Positions 1 to 9,700 of a stretch of DNA of 64,000 nucleotides are shown here, one piece after another; positions within the stretch are counted from its first letter, which is position 1, and each line of letters starts with the position of its first letter. The notes under the pieces are model-generated. The model had not been told where the DNA came from and did not search any database. It worked only from the letters and a program-made list of their open reading frames with translations. This DNA comes from G965279335 sp965279285. Lineage in GTDB: Bacteria > Pseudomonadota > Gammaproteobacteria > DSM-16500. The position numbers were made by a program, and so were the translations under genes. The DNA lies in the NCBI GenBank assembly GCA_965279285.1, contig OZ257147.1, positions 496,001 through 560,000 on the forward strand. Direction: 5' to 3'.

Positions 1-2
1 GT

Positions 3-3000
3 GAGGAAACTCTGCAACAAAAAGTAAAAGCGTTTATTGCTACGGTTGAGAAAAAAATCGAACGCATCCAAGAAGCTTTATTGATAACTAATTTCCAAAA
101 CGTTGTTTATACCGCCGTTGAAGAACTTGAAAAAGTCATACGCGAGATGCGTACCGTTAAAATAAATGATAATACTGATGGTGCTGCTGTCGATACCATT
201 ATTACTGCTATCGAAAATCCCTACAAATTACTTCGCGCACAAATTGGTAATCAATTGTTAGTAAAGGATGATATATCTGCAGCGGAATTAAACTGGAAAA
301 TCTTTGCGTTGCCGTGTCAGCAACAATTGCTGGTGAGTGATGCTACTCGAAAAAAAGATTTTGATGGTTGCTTACAACAGTTAAAAGGATTAATTCAGCA
401 GCGTAAAGGCACAGCTGCTACTAATCTTTTTATTAGCTATGCTTGGCCTACACCGCAATATCATTCCAAAGAATATTGGTTGCAACCTTTTTTAAAACAA
501 TTACGCGAACATTTACGGCAAGCGGGTATTCACGCCATTTTAGATATTGTCGATAACAAACCGGGTGGTGATATTATCCAATTTATGGAACAGGCCAAAG
601 ACGCTAATTTTGTCTTAGTCATTTTTACCGAATCACTTAAGGATAAACATCTCAAAGGCCATGGTTTAAAAGCGGTGAATACTGAATTAAATAACATTAG
701 TCACAAACGCAAGATTGATTATGAACTGGGTCTAATGCGGGTATTGCCTTTTTTAGTGACGGGCACGCATGCTACTTCGTACCCAGCTAACTATGAGTTA
801 TATTCCACCGTTCGAGATTGGCGTGGTGCGAATTATTTGGAAATTATTAAAACAATAATTACCCAGTTGCATGCGATTGAGCTACAGGACGAACAGTTTA
901 ATGGTATATGGAATGCATTTATCCAAAAGTATTCGACATTTACATTATCTGTACCGAAGGCGCAAGTCGAAAAATTTAGAACGCAACAAGATTATAAAAA
1001 GGAATTAGACGAACTGACTGCGGAGGAAGGCTACAAAACGTTGTTGAGAGAAGTGGGCCAGTATTCACATTTACCCGCAAATTTGCCACAGGTATTTCCG
1101 AAGGCTAAACACAATGTTCAAGCAGAACAACCACCACCCGCCAGTGTTGGCACTAAAGAAACGGATTCAGAAAAAGATGAAAAAAGTAAGGTAGTCGCTG
1201 TACCGCAATCCACTACTTTTGCTCCAGGCAACAGTGATTATAAATCGGTGATTATGCAAGGTGGTTTGCTCGTTGATAAAACACTTTTTATTAAAGAAGT
1301 TATTGATGACAAAACGCAAGTTAAATTAATCATTCGTCCTCGCCGATTTGGTAAGACATTGAATATGTCGATGCTCAGGTATTTCTTTGAGAAAACAGAT
1401 AAAACAAATGAACATGCTGGATTATTCTTTGATAGAGCTATCTGGAAAGCAGGCAAACAATATCAAGATGAACAAGGACGATATCCAGTGTTGTTTATTA
1501 CGATGAAAGATGTCAATGCGAAAAAATATGAAGAAGCGGAAGAGAGTATTCGTGAATTGTTGTCAACATTATATAAACAATATAAAGAGTTACTCTTTAA
1601 TGGCGTTTTTAAAAACGATGTTGATGAACAAAAAGATTATCAAGCAATTATCGATCGTCAACGCAGCAATATCACACAAACTAAAAATGCTTTGAAGAAA
1701 TTAACTGGGTATTTACAAAAAGCTTCTGGTAAACAAGTCATTGTTCTTATTGATGAATACGACACCCCCTTTAATGCGAGTTACGAATATGATTACTATC
1801 TGCTAATGGCAGATTTTATGCGAGGCATCTTAAGTCCTTTGTTAAAAGATAATTTACATCTCTATCGAGCAGTTTTAACAGGGATTTTACGCATCACAAA
1901 AGAAATGGACTTAAGTAATGTGCATGTTTACAGTGTGCTATCTGATACTTATGCTTCACAGTTTGGCTTTCAGTTTGGTGAAGTTAAAGAATTGTTAAAA
2001 AAAACTAAAATCCCAGAAAATTTATTGGAAGATATTGAAAATTGGTATGGTGGTTATCAGATTGGCTCACAGAAAATATTTAATCCATGTTCGATAGTAG
2101 GCTTTATCAACGATAATCAGCGTTCTATGCTACAAGGTATTCTATATCGTCCCCACTGGTTGGACAGTTCAGAAAATAAGTTAATAGAAAATTTACTCGT
2201 CAAACCGGATGACCTCACTAAAAAAACATTTAAAGATTTGATGGAAAACAAACCCATTATTCGGGAAATTAGCGAACATACGGTCTTTGCAGATATTACT
2301 AAGAATCCACAAACACTCTGGGGCTTCCTATCTCTATGCGGTTATTTAACCGTAAAACCTGTCAGTAAAAAACTGGGCGAAGAGAAAACGTTGGGTGAAT
2401 TTGTTGTGGCAAACAGAGAGCTATATGGGTTTTATAAAACATTAGCCGAATCCTGGTTTAAAGATGAAAAAATAAACTTCGTCTTTATCGCTTCACCAAA
2501 AGAGAATTCTGTTGTAATTGAACTCAAAAAACATTTACTTAAGGCACAAAGTTATAAGGAGAGCTTATTCATTGCGGCAAAATTAATTGATTTACATGCT
2601 GTTGATAATGCACTGGTTCATGTGTTGTTACAAAGCTTTGATGTTAACATAAACAAAGAGGATCAAGCACAAGCACAATGCTTGCTGACTCAGCATGATG
2701 TCATCAAATGCATCATGTCTATTGATAAGGAGGCTGGCGAAACATTAGAAAAATCTACACAGCATGGTGATCAACCTAATGTCTTTAAATATGCTGTTAC
2801 TCCTCGGTTGCGCAAGCTTGCGATTAACAAATCTGACAATACAAACGAATTAACGCAATACTTGCAGCAATTAATTGCTGACAATCGCGACATCAAGATT
2901 CAAGGCATGGCAGATGATATGCGATATAAGATACCACTGGATAAAATTTATATCGACTTAGAATTAGACCCTGTGACGCGTTCAGATATGAATAATTTAT

Positions 3001-5696
3001 TACGCCGTTTTGAAAAAACGCAATTAGTTAATATTCTAGCTCAATCCGTTGATGACGCTCATGCGGTGCAGCATAAGCCACTTTTGAGTAATAAAACCCC
3101 TGAGCTACAGAGAGATCAAAAACAGTCAGTGCCTTTGTTGATTGTACCAAAAGATGAAAAAACGGTTACAGATTCAGTATTACCAGTAGCCTTGCGAAAA
3201 CAGTTTCTCCGAATTGTTAAATCAGTAGGCTATAAATATGGGCAATCACCCACTGAGAATTTTTGGGCCGAAATCTGGAATGCTGGAAAATTAACTCGCG
3301 AAGATCAAAATACTTTGCAAAATGTTTTATATAGATTAGAAGATAAAACGGCTGAATTTGCTAATTCTATCGCGCGCAAACGAAGCGTAGAACCAAAAGA
3401 ATTGTTCCTGTCGGTGGCACAAGCCTATCAAAAAAATCGCCACATGATTATTTTGGGTGATCCGGGTGCGGGCAAAACCACGGTAGCTCAATGGTTGACA
3501 TTAAAGATGGCCAGCGCGCTGGAGTCCTCTAAAACCGAAGATTCTGGACAACATTCAAGAAAGTTGACGATGGGCAAACTACGTTTGCCTATTTTTGTGC
3601 GCTTATCTGAATATGTAGAGTATCGAGCAACGTGTAAAATAAAGCCATCGCTGGCAGATTTTCTGATTGTGCGGGCTGAGAGAAAAGCGGAGGCCACAAT
3701 AATAAAAGACTGCTTAAATAACGGTACAGTATTACTTATTCTAGATGGGTTTGATGAAGTACCTAATGCGCTTGAACGAGAGGAAATCGGGCGAGATATC
3801 GATCAATTTATTGATACTTCGGTATTTAAAGATCAAGAAGGACTGTTTGAACAACCGCATGATATTGACAGTGGTAACCGATTAATCATCACCAGTCGTA
3901 TTGTCGGTAATTATGTGGCAAAACTGAATTCTGAGTGGCCACGACTCACCATTAAAGCCATGAGTTTGGCGAGTATCAAGCAGTATTTCGCTCATTGGAT
4001 GCAAGCAATTTATGGTGCTGGACAAGTGGCACAAAAGAATGCTGATGCTTTGTTTGCCTTGGTGCGAGAGGATGACCGTTTATTGGATCTGGCTAAAACA
4101 CCACAATTAGCTAATCTCATTGCGATGGTTTATCAAAAAACTAATTCCTTACCTAGAACACGTACTGAATTATACAAGCTGGCCATCATCAATATTATGG
4201 ATAATTGGCGCAAACAGATTTTTACTCGGCCCATCAGCCGTGATGAAAAAATTATTCATGCGATGACCAATGACGTTATTTTTCGATTATTCGAGCCGAT
4301 TGCGGCCGAGATGCAATCCCTCAATAGCACGATTAGTGAAGAAGAGATGAAGGCACTTTCAGCACGATTGGAAGAATACATTAAAGCGTGGGTGGGTAAG
4401 CCGCAAGAAATTGTTAGAATCTTTCTCGATTCGATTTGGCATGAGGTAGGGCTATTGACGGAATTTGGCATAGGTGAGTACCGTTTCTTACATCGCAGCT
4501 TTCAAGAATATTTAGCAGGCCGTTATTTGGTCAGGGATGATAAGAATGCGGCATCCTGCCTAGAAGATCCTCGCCAAAATTTCCAGCGCGGTTGGAATTG
4601 TTTTGATTTAGCTATTGGTTTAGATATAGGGTTAAACATTAATGAAAAAGATGCAGACAAACGTGCAAAAGCTGCGCGCGATAAATTAGTTGCTTTCGCC
4701 TTAGATGAAAAAAATATTCCTAAATTTCGTCGACTGTTAGCGCCTGAGATTCGGCATGCAGCAGGGCTCACTGCAGTTTATCTAAATCTGCAAAAAGAAA
4801 AAGAAACTGCGGACAAAGATCGTAATACTCGTTTGGCGGAATTATTTGGTGTGGCAGAAGTGTTAACGAAAGCCCGCTCCAATGAGGTAAGCACACAAGC
4901 AGTGGTAATGCAGCAAATAACAAAACTATTAGCAGAAGATGATCGCAGCAAACAGGATGTAAATGAAATAAACTTAGATCGTCACACGTTACCAATATCT
5001 CTACAGACAAAAGCTTTGCGCAAATTAGTAAATAAGTACCAATTTGGTCATGACATGATGCAAAAAGCAATCAGAGAATTGTGCGCACAATATCCACAAA
5101 TGCAAGCAGCAGTAGAAGCTTGTAAACAAGCGCTAAGTCAAGCGCAAAATAATCGCGCAATTAATATTGTTTCCGCAGAAGAGCTCTACCAGTTTTTACA
5201 AACACCAGAACGACAAAAACAATATCCCGTTGCGTGGGGAGTTTATCATAAACAATATCAGGATAATTTTGTGCCGCATGAACAAGCGCTTCAAACTTAT
5301 TGCGAAGATGAAAAAACCTACCGCACTTATGTCAACGACTATTATGGCAAACAGGGCTGGGTTGCTTTTCAACGCAGCTTCAAAGCGGAGGGCACCAGTA
5401 CCTCTATGGTGGATATTGCAGCACGATTGCTAAATGCACAGATCGTTGTGCGTCAAAAAAATCCAACAATACAAAATGCCTGGGAAGAGATTTACTGCAC
5501 TGCAACTCCCGTGCAAAATAATAAAAAAGTGTATGTGCAATTTAACGGTCGTGATCATTTTACTGCGCTGCAAGAAAATTCTGCATATGCGACCGCTAGA
5601 TTTTTTGCACCAGCTAAGCCACCATCCGTATCATTAACCGCGGCAGCAACACCGCAACAAGCAACGGCAGCAGTATTACCACAACAAAATGGATAG
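3..5696 (+). CDS. TIR / AAA-ATPase-like / NACHT / OTU-like giant protein, 5' partial
   Basis: The frame is open to the left edge, so the true start lies outside the window; the first usable internal start (TTG at 81) has no special support. Domains in order: TIR at about nt 421-880 (FISYAW start, a later NTEL glutamate as candidate catalytic residue); AAA-ATPase-like domain (the family usually found with DUF1703 nucleases) at about nt 1225-2440, with Walker A RPRRFGKT at 1335-1358 and Walker B VIVLIDEYD at 1737-1763; NACHT with P-loop GDPGAGKTT at 3456-3482, Walker B VLLILDGFDEV at 3729-3761 and the FLHRSFQEYLAGRYL end motif near 4490; then an OTU-like segment with GWNCFDLA (Cys at 4599-4601) and GRDHFTAL (His at 5556-5558). 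The middle of the gene is nearly identical to the next giant gene. A role as NLR-like immune receptor or secreted effector is inference. The TAG stop may be a nonsense mutation (see the next entry). Confidence 0.85.
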   Translation, partial: EETLQQKVKAFIATVEKKIERIQEALLITNFQNVVYTAVEELEKVIREMRTVKINDNTDGAAVDTIITAIENPYKLLRAQIGNQLLVKDDISAAELNWKIFALPCQQQLLVSDATRKKDFDGCLQQLKGLIQQRKGTAATNLFISYAWPTPQYHSKEYWLQPFLKQLREHLRQAGIHAILDIVDNKPGGDIIQFMEQAKDANFVLVIFTESLKDKHLKGHGLKAVNTELNNISHKRKIDYELGLMRVLPFLVTGTHATSYPANYELYSTVRDWRGANYLEIIKTIITQLHAIELQDEQFNGIWNAFIQKYSTFTLSVPKAQVEKFRTQQDYKKELDELTAEEGYKTLLREVGQYSHLPANLPQVFPKAKHNVQAEQPPPASVGTKETDSEKDEKSKVVAVPQSTTFAPGNSDYKSVIMQGGLLVDKTLFIKEVIDDKTQVKLIIRPRRFGKTLNMSMLRYFFEKTDKTNEHAGLFFDRAIWKAGKQYQDEQGRYPVLFITMKDVNAKKYEEAEESIRELLSTLYKQYKELLFNGVFKNDVDEQKDYQAIIDRQRSNITQTKNALKKLTGYLQKASGKQVIVLIDEYDTPFNASYEYDYYLLMADFMRGILSPLLKDNLHLYRAVLTGILRITKEMDLSNVHVYSVLSDTYASQFGFQFGEVKELLKKTKIPENLLEDIENWYGGYQIGSQKIFNPCSIVGFINDNQRSMLQGILYRPHWLDSSENKLIENLLVKPDDLTKKTFKDLMENKPIIREISEHTVFADITKNPQTLWGFLSLCGYLTVKPVSKKLGEEKTLGEFVVANRELYGFYKTLAESWFKDEKINFVFIASPKENSVVIELKKHLLKAQSYKESLFIAAKLIDLHAVDNALVHVLLQSFDVNINKEDQAQAQCLLTQHDVIKCIMSIDKEAGETLEKSTQHGDQPNVFKYAVTPRLRKLAINKSDNTNELTQYLQQLIADNRDIKIQGMADDMRYKIPLDKIYIDLELDPVTRSDMNNLLRRFEKTQLVNILAQSVDDAHAVQHKPLLSNKTPELQRDQKQSVPLLIVPKDEKTVTDSVLPVALRKQFLRIVKSVGYKYGQSPTENFWAEIWNAGKLTREDQNTLQNVLYRLEDKTAEFANSIARKRSVEPKELFLSVAQAYQKNRHMIILGDPGAGKTTVAQWLTLKMASALESSKTEDSGQHSRKLTMGKLRLPIFVRLSEYVEYRATCKIKPSLADFLIVRAERKAEATIIKDCLNNGTVLLILDGFDEVPNALEREEIGRDIDQFIDTSVFKDQEGLFEQPHDIDSGNRLIITSRIVGNYVAKLNSEWPRLTIKAMSLASIKQYFAHWMQAIYGAGQVAQKNADALFALVREDDRLLDLAKTPQLANLIAMVYQKTNSLPRTRTELYKLAIINIMDNWRKQIFTRPISRDEKIIHAMTNDVIFRLFEPIAAEMQSLNSTISEEEMKALSARLEEYIKAWVGKPQEIVRIFLDSIWHEVGLLTEFGIGEYRFLHRSFQEYLAGRYLVRDDKNAASCLEDPRQNFQRGWNCFDLAIGLDIGLNINEKDADKRAKAARDKLVAFALDEKNIPKFRRLLAPEIRHAAGLTAVYLNLQKEKETADKDRNTRLAELFGVAEVLTKARSNEVSTQAVVMQQITKLLAEDDRSKQDVNEINLDRHTLPISLQTKALRKLVNKYQFGHDMMQKAIRELCAQYPQMQAAVEACKQALSQAQNNRAINIVSAEELYQFLQTPERQKQYPVAWGVYHKQYQDNFVPHEQALQTYCEDEKTYRTYVNDYYGKQGWVAFQRSFKAEGTSTSMVDIAARLLNAQIVVRQKNPTIQNAWEEIYCTATPVQNNKKVYVQFNGRDHFTALQENSAYATARFFAPAKPPSVSLTAAATPQQATAAVLPQQNG

Positions 5697-6053
5697 TCAA
5701 CTGTCAATCTTCAATTACAAAAAATATTCCCTGAGTTAGACTCGATTCCTCACGCAGATACATTATCTCGTTTATTAGAAAAAATCAATGTCAATGCAAT
5801 AGAGTGTGCACATATTGCATTGACCAAACAATTAATTAAATCAAAGAAATTTAAAACGCTGCTGATTCATAAAAGTCTTCCTATTACTATGATAGACACG
5901 AAATTAATAGACATTTTACCGGAAAATATCTCTAATGAAGCGGCGTACCATATGGTTAATTTTATTGCCGAACTAGCCATCGCAATTGAGAATCATTACT
6001 TAGCCCAATTGAAACGTTACGTACAACATAGGGATCAGACTCACTGGATTTAA
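5697..6053 (+). pseudogene. In-frame continuation of the first giant gene after a TAG stop
   Basis: Directly after the TAG at 5694-5696 the same reading frame stays open for 118 codons, to a TAA at 6051-6053. The predicted peptide is helical and protein-like (it includes QKIFPELDSIP, LSRLLEKINV and NFIAELAIAIENHYLAQLKR). No ribosome-binding site precedes an internal start convincingly; TTG at 5820 is the only obvious candidate. The simplest reading is that the ancestral protein ended at 6053 and one nonsense change cut off this C-terminal helical tail. Stop-codon readthrough, or independent translation from 5820, are alternatives. The neighbouring giant protein has a different tail and gives no comparison. 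Confidence 0.55.
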
Positions 6054-6380
6054 ATTTGAATTAGATGGCATATATCGTGGAGAATGATGCGTAGGGATTG
6101 GGAACAAGTATTCGCTGTTTTGCGACACTGCTAACAGCATTAATTAGTATGAGCAATCCTTTATCATTTGGTAAATTTTAGTATTATATTACATCATTTG
6201 CGTCAGGGCTGAGGCTTAATAGTTAGTCTTTGCGAAAAAAGCTATTGACTATTGCCGTCATTATACTGATGCTGTCCTAACAGTAAAGTGAGCAGTAGTT
6301 CATCAGGACAAACAGGGAGTTGAGAACTTCGACAAGTTCAACGTCACATATCTTTAAAGTAAAGATTAAGGAAAATCTAT
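6054..6380. other. Intergenic region between remnant and small ORF
   Basis: No convincing gene is present. A 16-codon frame starting with two ATGs after GGAG near 6080 is too short to call. No member of the local palindrome family is present. The 3' end carries AAGGA upstream of the small ORF at 6381. Confidence 0.4.
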
Positions 6381-6659
6381 ATGAACAATACTTGTTTAAC
6401 TCTGATCAAGCAGGATAAAAAACCCAGTCCAGATATAACAGTAATGAAATGGTGGAGTAATCCACTACGTGCAAAAAGTCTGCAAATTCTCATAGATTAT
6501 GCCTGGGGTTTGCGGATACAAGCCTGTTTAGCTCTCCTAGTATATCACAAAAAACGAGTGAACTCTGTGCAACCGCATATGTTTAAAGGCATATTGCATA
6601 TAGATGAAAGCAATAACGACTGGACTACGGAAAGTTGCTGCGTACAATTAACACGATAA
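6381..6659 (+). CDS. Small hypothetical protein, 92 aa
   Basis: The ATG at 6381 is preceded by AAGGA at a suitable distance. The product is not recognised: no signal peptide or long hydrophobic segment, slightly Trp- and Cys-containing. It ends 61 bases before the start of the 5058-aa gene and could share its transcript. Nothing in the sequence gives a function. It could also be a chance frame in the spacer between two recombining giant genes. Confidence 0.4.
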   Translation: MNNTCLTLIKQDKKPSPDITVMKWWSNPLRAKSLQILIDYAWGLRIQACLALLVYHKKRVNSVQPHMFKGILHIDESNNDWTTESCCVQLTR

Positions 6660-6720
6660 TATTTACTATTAACGGATAAATGCGCGACTAAATAACCGTT
6701 ACTTATAAAGGACATTAAAT

Positions 6721-9700
6721 ATGACAATGAGTCAAACAACGGTAGTGTTTAAGTCTCATCCGGCTGCACAATCTGTGCCATCACCTGCTTTGGAGAAAAG
6801 CCAGGAGAAGACGAATGTAAAAAAAGTTGTGCCTAATAAACCTGAGTTTAAAATAAATTCAGATGCATCCAAGAAAAAAATGGAGAAAATTACTCACGCA
6901 GAAATTTATAAAATAATTTCGGAAACAATCATAAGTTTTGAAAAAACAGCAAAAAGTTTTAATGATGATGTTAATGATGAACTTACCACGCCTGAAGCGC
7001 TGACGGGCTATCTTGATAAAATCAAAAACCTGCTAAGCGCCGCACGCACAGAAATTTCGCAAAAAGGTGGAGACCATACGTCAGTACAGCGCGCTAACGA
7101 TGTATTGCAATATTTAGAAAAGCAATATACCGAAGTAACAAATCAATTGAAACCACCAACAGTTATTAGCAAAACTAGCACGCCTAGCGATTCTACATCT
7201 AGCTATTGGCAGGAAAATCGATTACGTTTAGAACAACAATTATTGCTTAACCCAAGCACTACCCTAGCCCAGCGCTTCAACAGCACGTTAGAACTTATTC
7301 GCAAGCAAGGCCACAATGATCTACTGCTACCGAATAGTGTTTTTATTTGTTATGCCTGGCCTGATCAAAAAGATGAGGCACAAAAACATCTGTCCTGGGT
7401 ACAACCTTTTTTGCTAGGGTTACGTCAACACTTGCAAGCTGCAGGCATTGCCAATGCAAAATTAGATATCAGAGATAACCCACCGGGCGGCAATATTTAT
7501 GACTATATGCGCTTTGCAGAAACAGCTGATTTTGTTTTACTGATCGGCACAGAATCGCTGTTAAAGAAGCATCAAATTGGCACTTCAGCTGTTTGTACCG
7601 AATTAATCAATATCAATCGCAAACGCGAAAAAGATGTCAAAGCCAATAAATACCGCGTGTTTCCTATTATGATTAGTGGTGATTATCGCGAATCGTTTCC
7701 TGCGCATTATGAGTTGTATACTACTGTCAAAGATTGGAAAGGCACTAAAACATATTTTCAGCATTTTCAATGGTTAGTTGCAGCGCTGTATAGCACTAAC
7801 GAAAACGCATTCATTGAAACTTGGAAGAAATTTTTAGATAAAAGCGAGGAACACGAGCAATTAATTCTTACAACAGGACTTGACGAACAATCTGTGCTGG
7901 ATAAATTAGAAGCGGAAAAAAAGGAAGTAGAGCAAAAGAAAGTACAAAAAAAACAAGCGAGTCGTCGTGCGCTTAATTTAGAAAAACGTGAAAATATAAA
8001 GCAAGATGCCGTTGGCATGCTACATTCTGGTGTTGCTGTCAGGTCAAATCCTGAAGAAAAAAATATGCCAGTGTCACCCGCACCTCAACCCAAACCTGTT
8101 CAATTACCAACCTCTCTTGCTATTGGTAACAGTGATTATAAATCGGCGGTTATGCAGGGTGGTTTGCTCGTTGATAAAACACTTTTTATTAAAGAAGTTA
8201 TTGATGACAAAACGCTAGTTAAATTAATCATTCGTCCTCGCCGATTTGGTAAGACATTGAATATGTCGATGCTCAGGTATTTCTTTGAGAAAACAGATAA
8301 AACAAATGAACATGCTGGATTATTCTTTAATACAGCTATCTGCAAAGCAGGCAAACAATATCAAGATGAACAAGGACAATATCCAGTGTTGTTTATTACG
8401 ATGAAAGATGTCAAAGCGAAAAAATATAAAGAAGCAGAAGAGAGTATTCGTGAATTGTTGTCAACATTATATAAACAATATAAAGAGTTACTTTTTAATG
8501 GTGTTTTTAAAAACGATGCTGATGAACAAAAAGATTATCAAACAATTATCGATTGTAAAGGCAGTATCACACAAACTAAAAATGCTTTGAAGAAATTAAC
8601 TGGGTATTTACAAAAAGCTTCTGGTAAACAAGTCATTGTTCTTATTGATGAATACGACACGCCCTTTAATGCGAGTTACGAATATCATTACTATCCGCTA
8701 ATGGCAGATTTTATGCGAGGCATCTTAAGTCCTCTGTTAAAAGATAATTTACATCTCTATCGAGCAGTTTTAACCGGCATTTTACGCGTCGCAAAAGAAA
8801 GTATTTTTTCGGGATTAAACAATGTGCGTGTTTACAGTGCACTATCTGACAGCTATGCCACACAGTTTGGATTTTCAGCCAACGAAGTGAAAGATTTGTT
8901 AAAGAATACTACGATACCCAGTCATTTAGTAGAAACCATCGAAGATTGGTATGGCGGTTATCAAATGGGTTCACAAAAACTTTTTAATCCCTGGTCGATA
9001 ATTAATTTTATCGAAGATAATCGTCGCGTTTTACCGGAAAATATCCAGTACCGCTCATACTGGTTGAATACCTCAGAAAATAATTTGGTAAGCGAGTTAT
9101 TAGTCAAATCGGATGATCTCACTAAAAAAATATTTAAAGATTTACTGGCAAATAAACCTACTATTCAAGAAATTAGCGAACATACGGTCTTTACAGATAT
9201 TACTAAGAATCCACAAACACTTTGGAGCTTTTTATTTCTATGCGGCTATTTAACTGTGAAGCCTGGCAGTAAAAAACTGGGCGAAGAGAAAACATTGGGT
9301 GAATTTGTTGTGGTAAACAAAGAGTTGTATGGGTTTTATGAAACATTAACCAAACTCTGGCTTATTGAAGAAAATCCTGCCGTAGCATCTCTCAGACAAC
9401 ATTTAGTCATTGCTCAGACTTATAAGGAGCGCTTATCCATTGCGGCAAAATTAATTGATTTACATGCTGTTGATAATGCACTGGTTCATGTGTTGTTACA
9501 AAGCTTTGGTGTCAACATAAACAAAGAGGATCAGGCACAAGCGCGACGCTTGTTGATTCAGCATGATGTCATCAAATACATCATGTCTATTGATAAGGAG
9601 GCTGGCGAAACATTAGGAAAATCTACACAGCATGGTGATCAATCTAATGTCTTTAAATATGCTGTTACTCCGCTGTTGCGCAAGCTTGCGATTAACAAAT

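Noticed and set aside
5167..5433. Frame conserved in both giants (also at 21176-21448)
   Set aside because: Conservation follows from the near identity of the OTU-like coding sequence in another frame; no independent start signal.
6084..6134. 16-codon peptide after GGAG
   Set aside because: Too short and without conservation evidence to call a gene.
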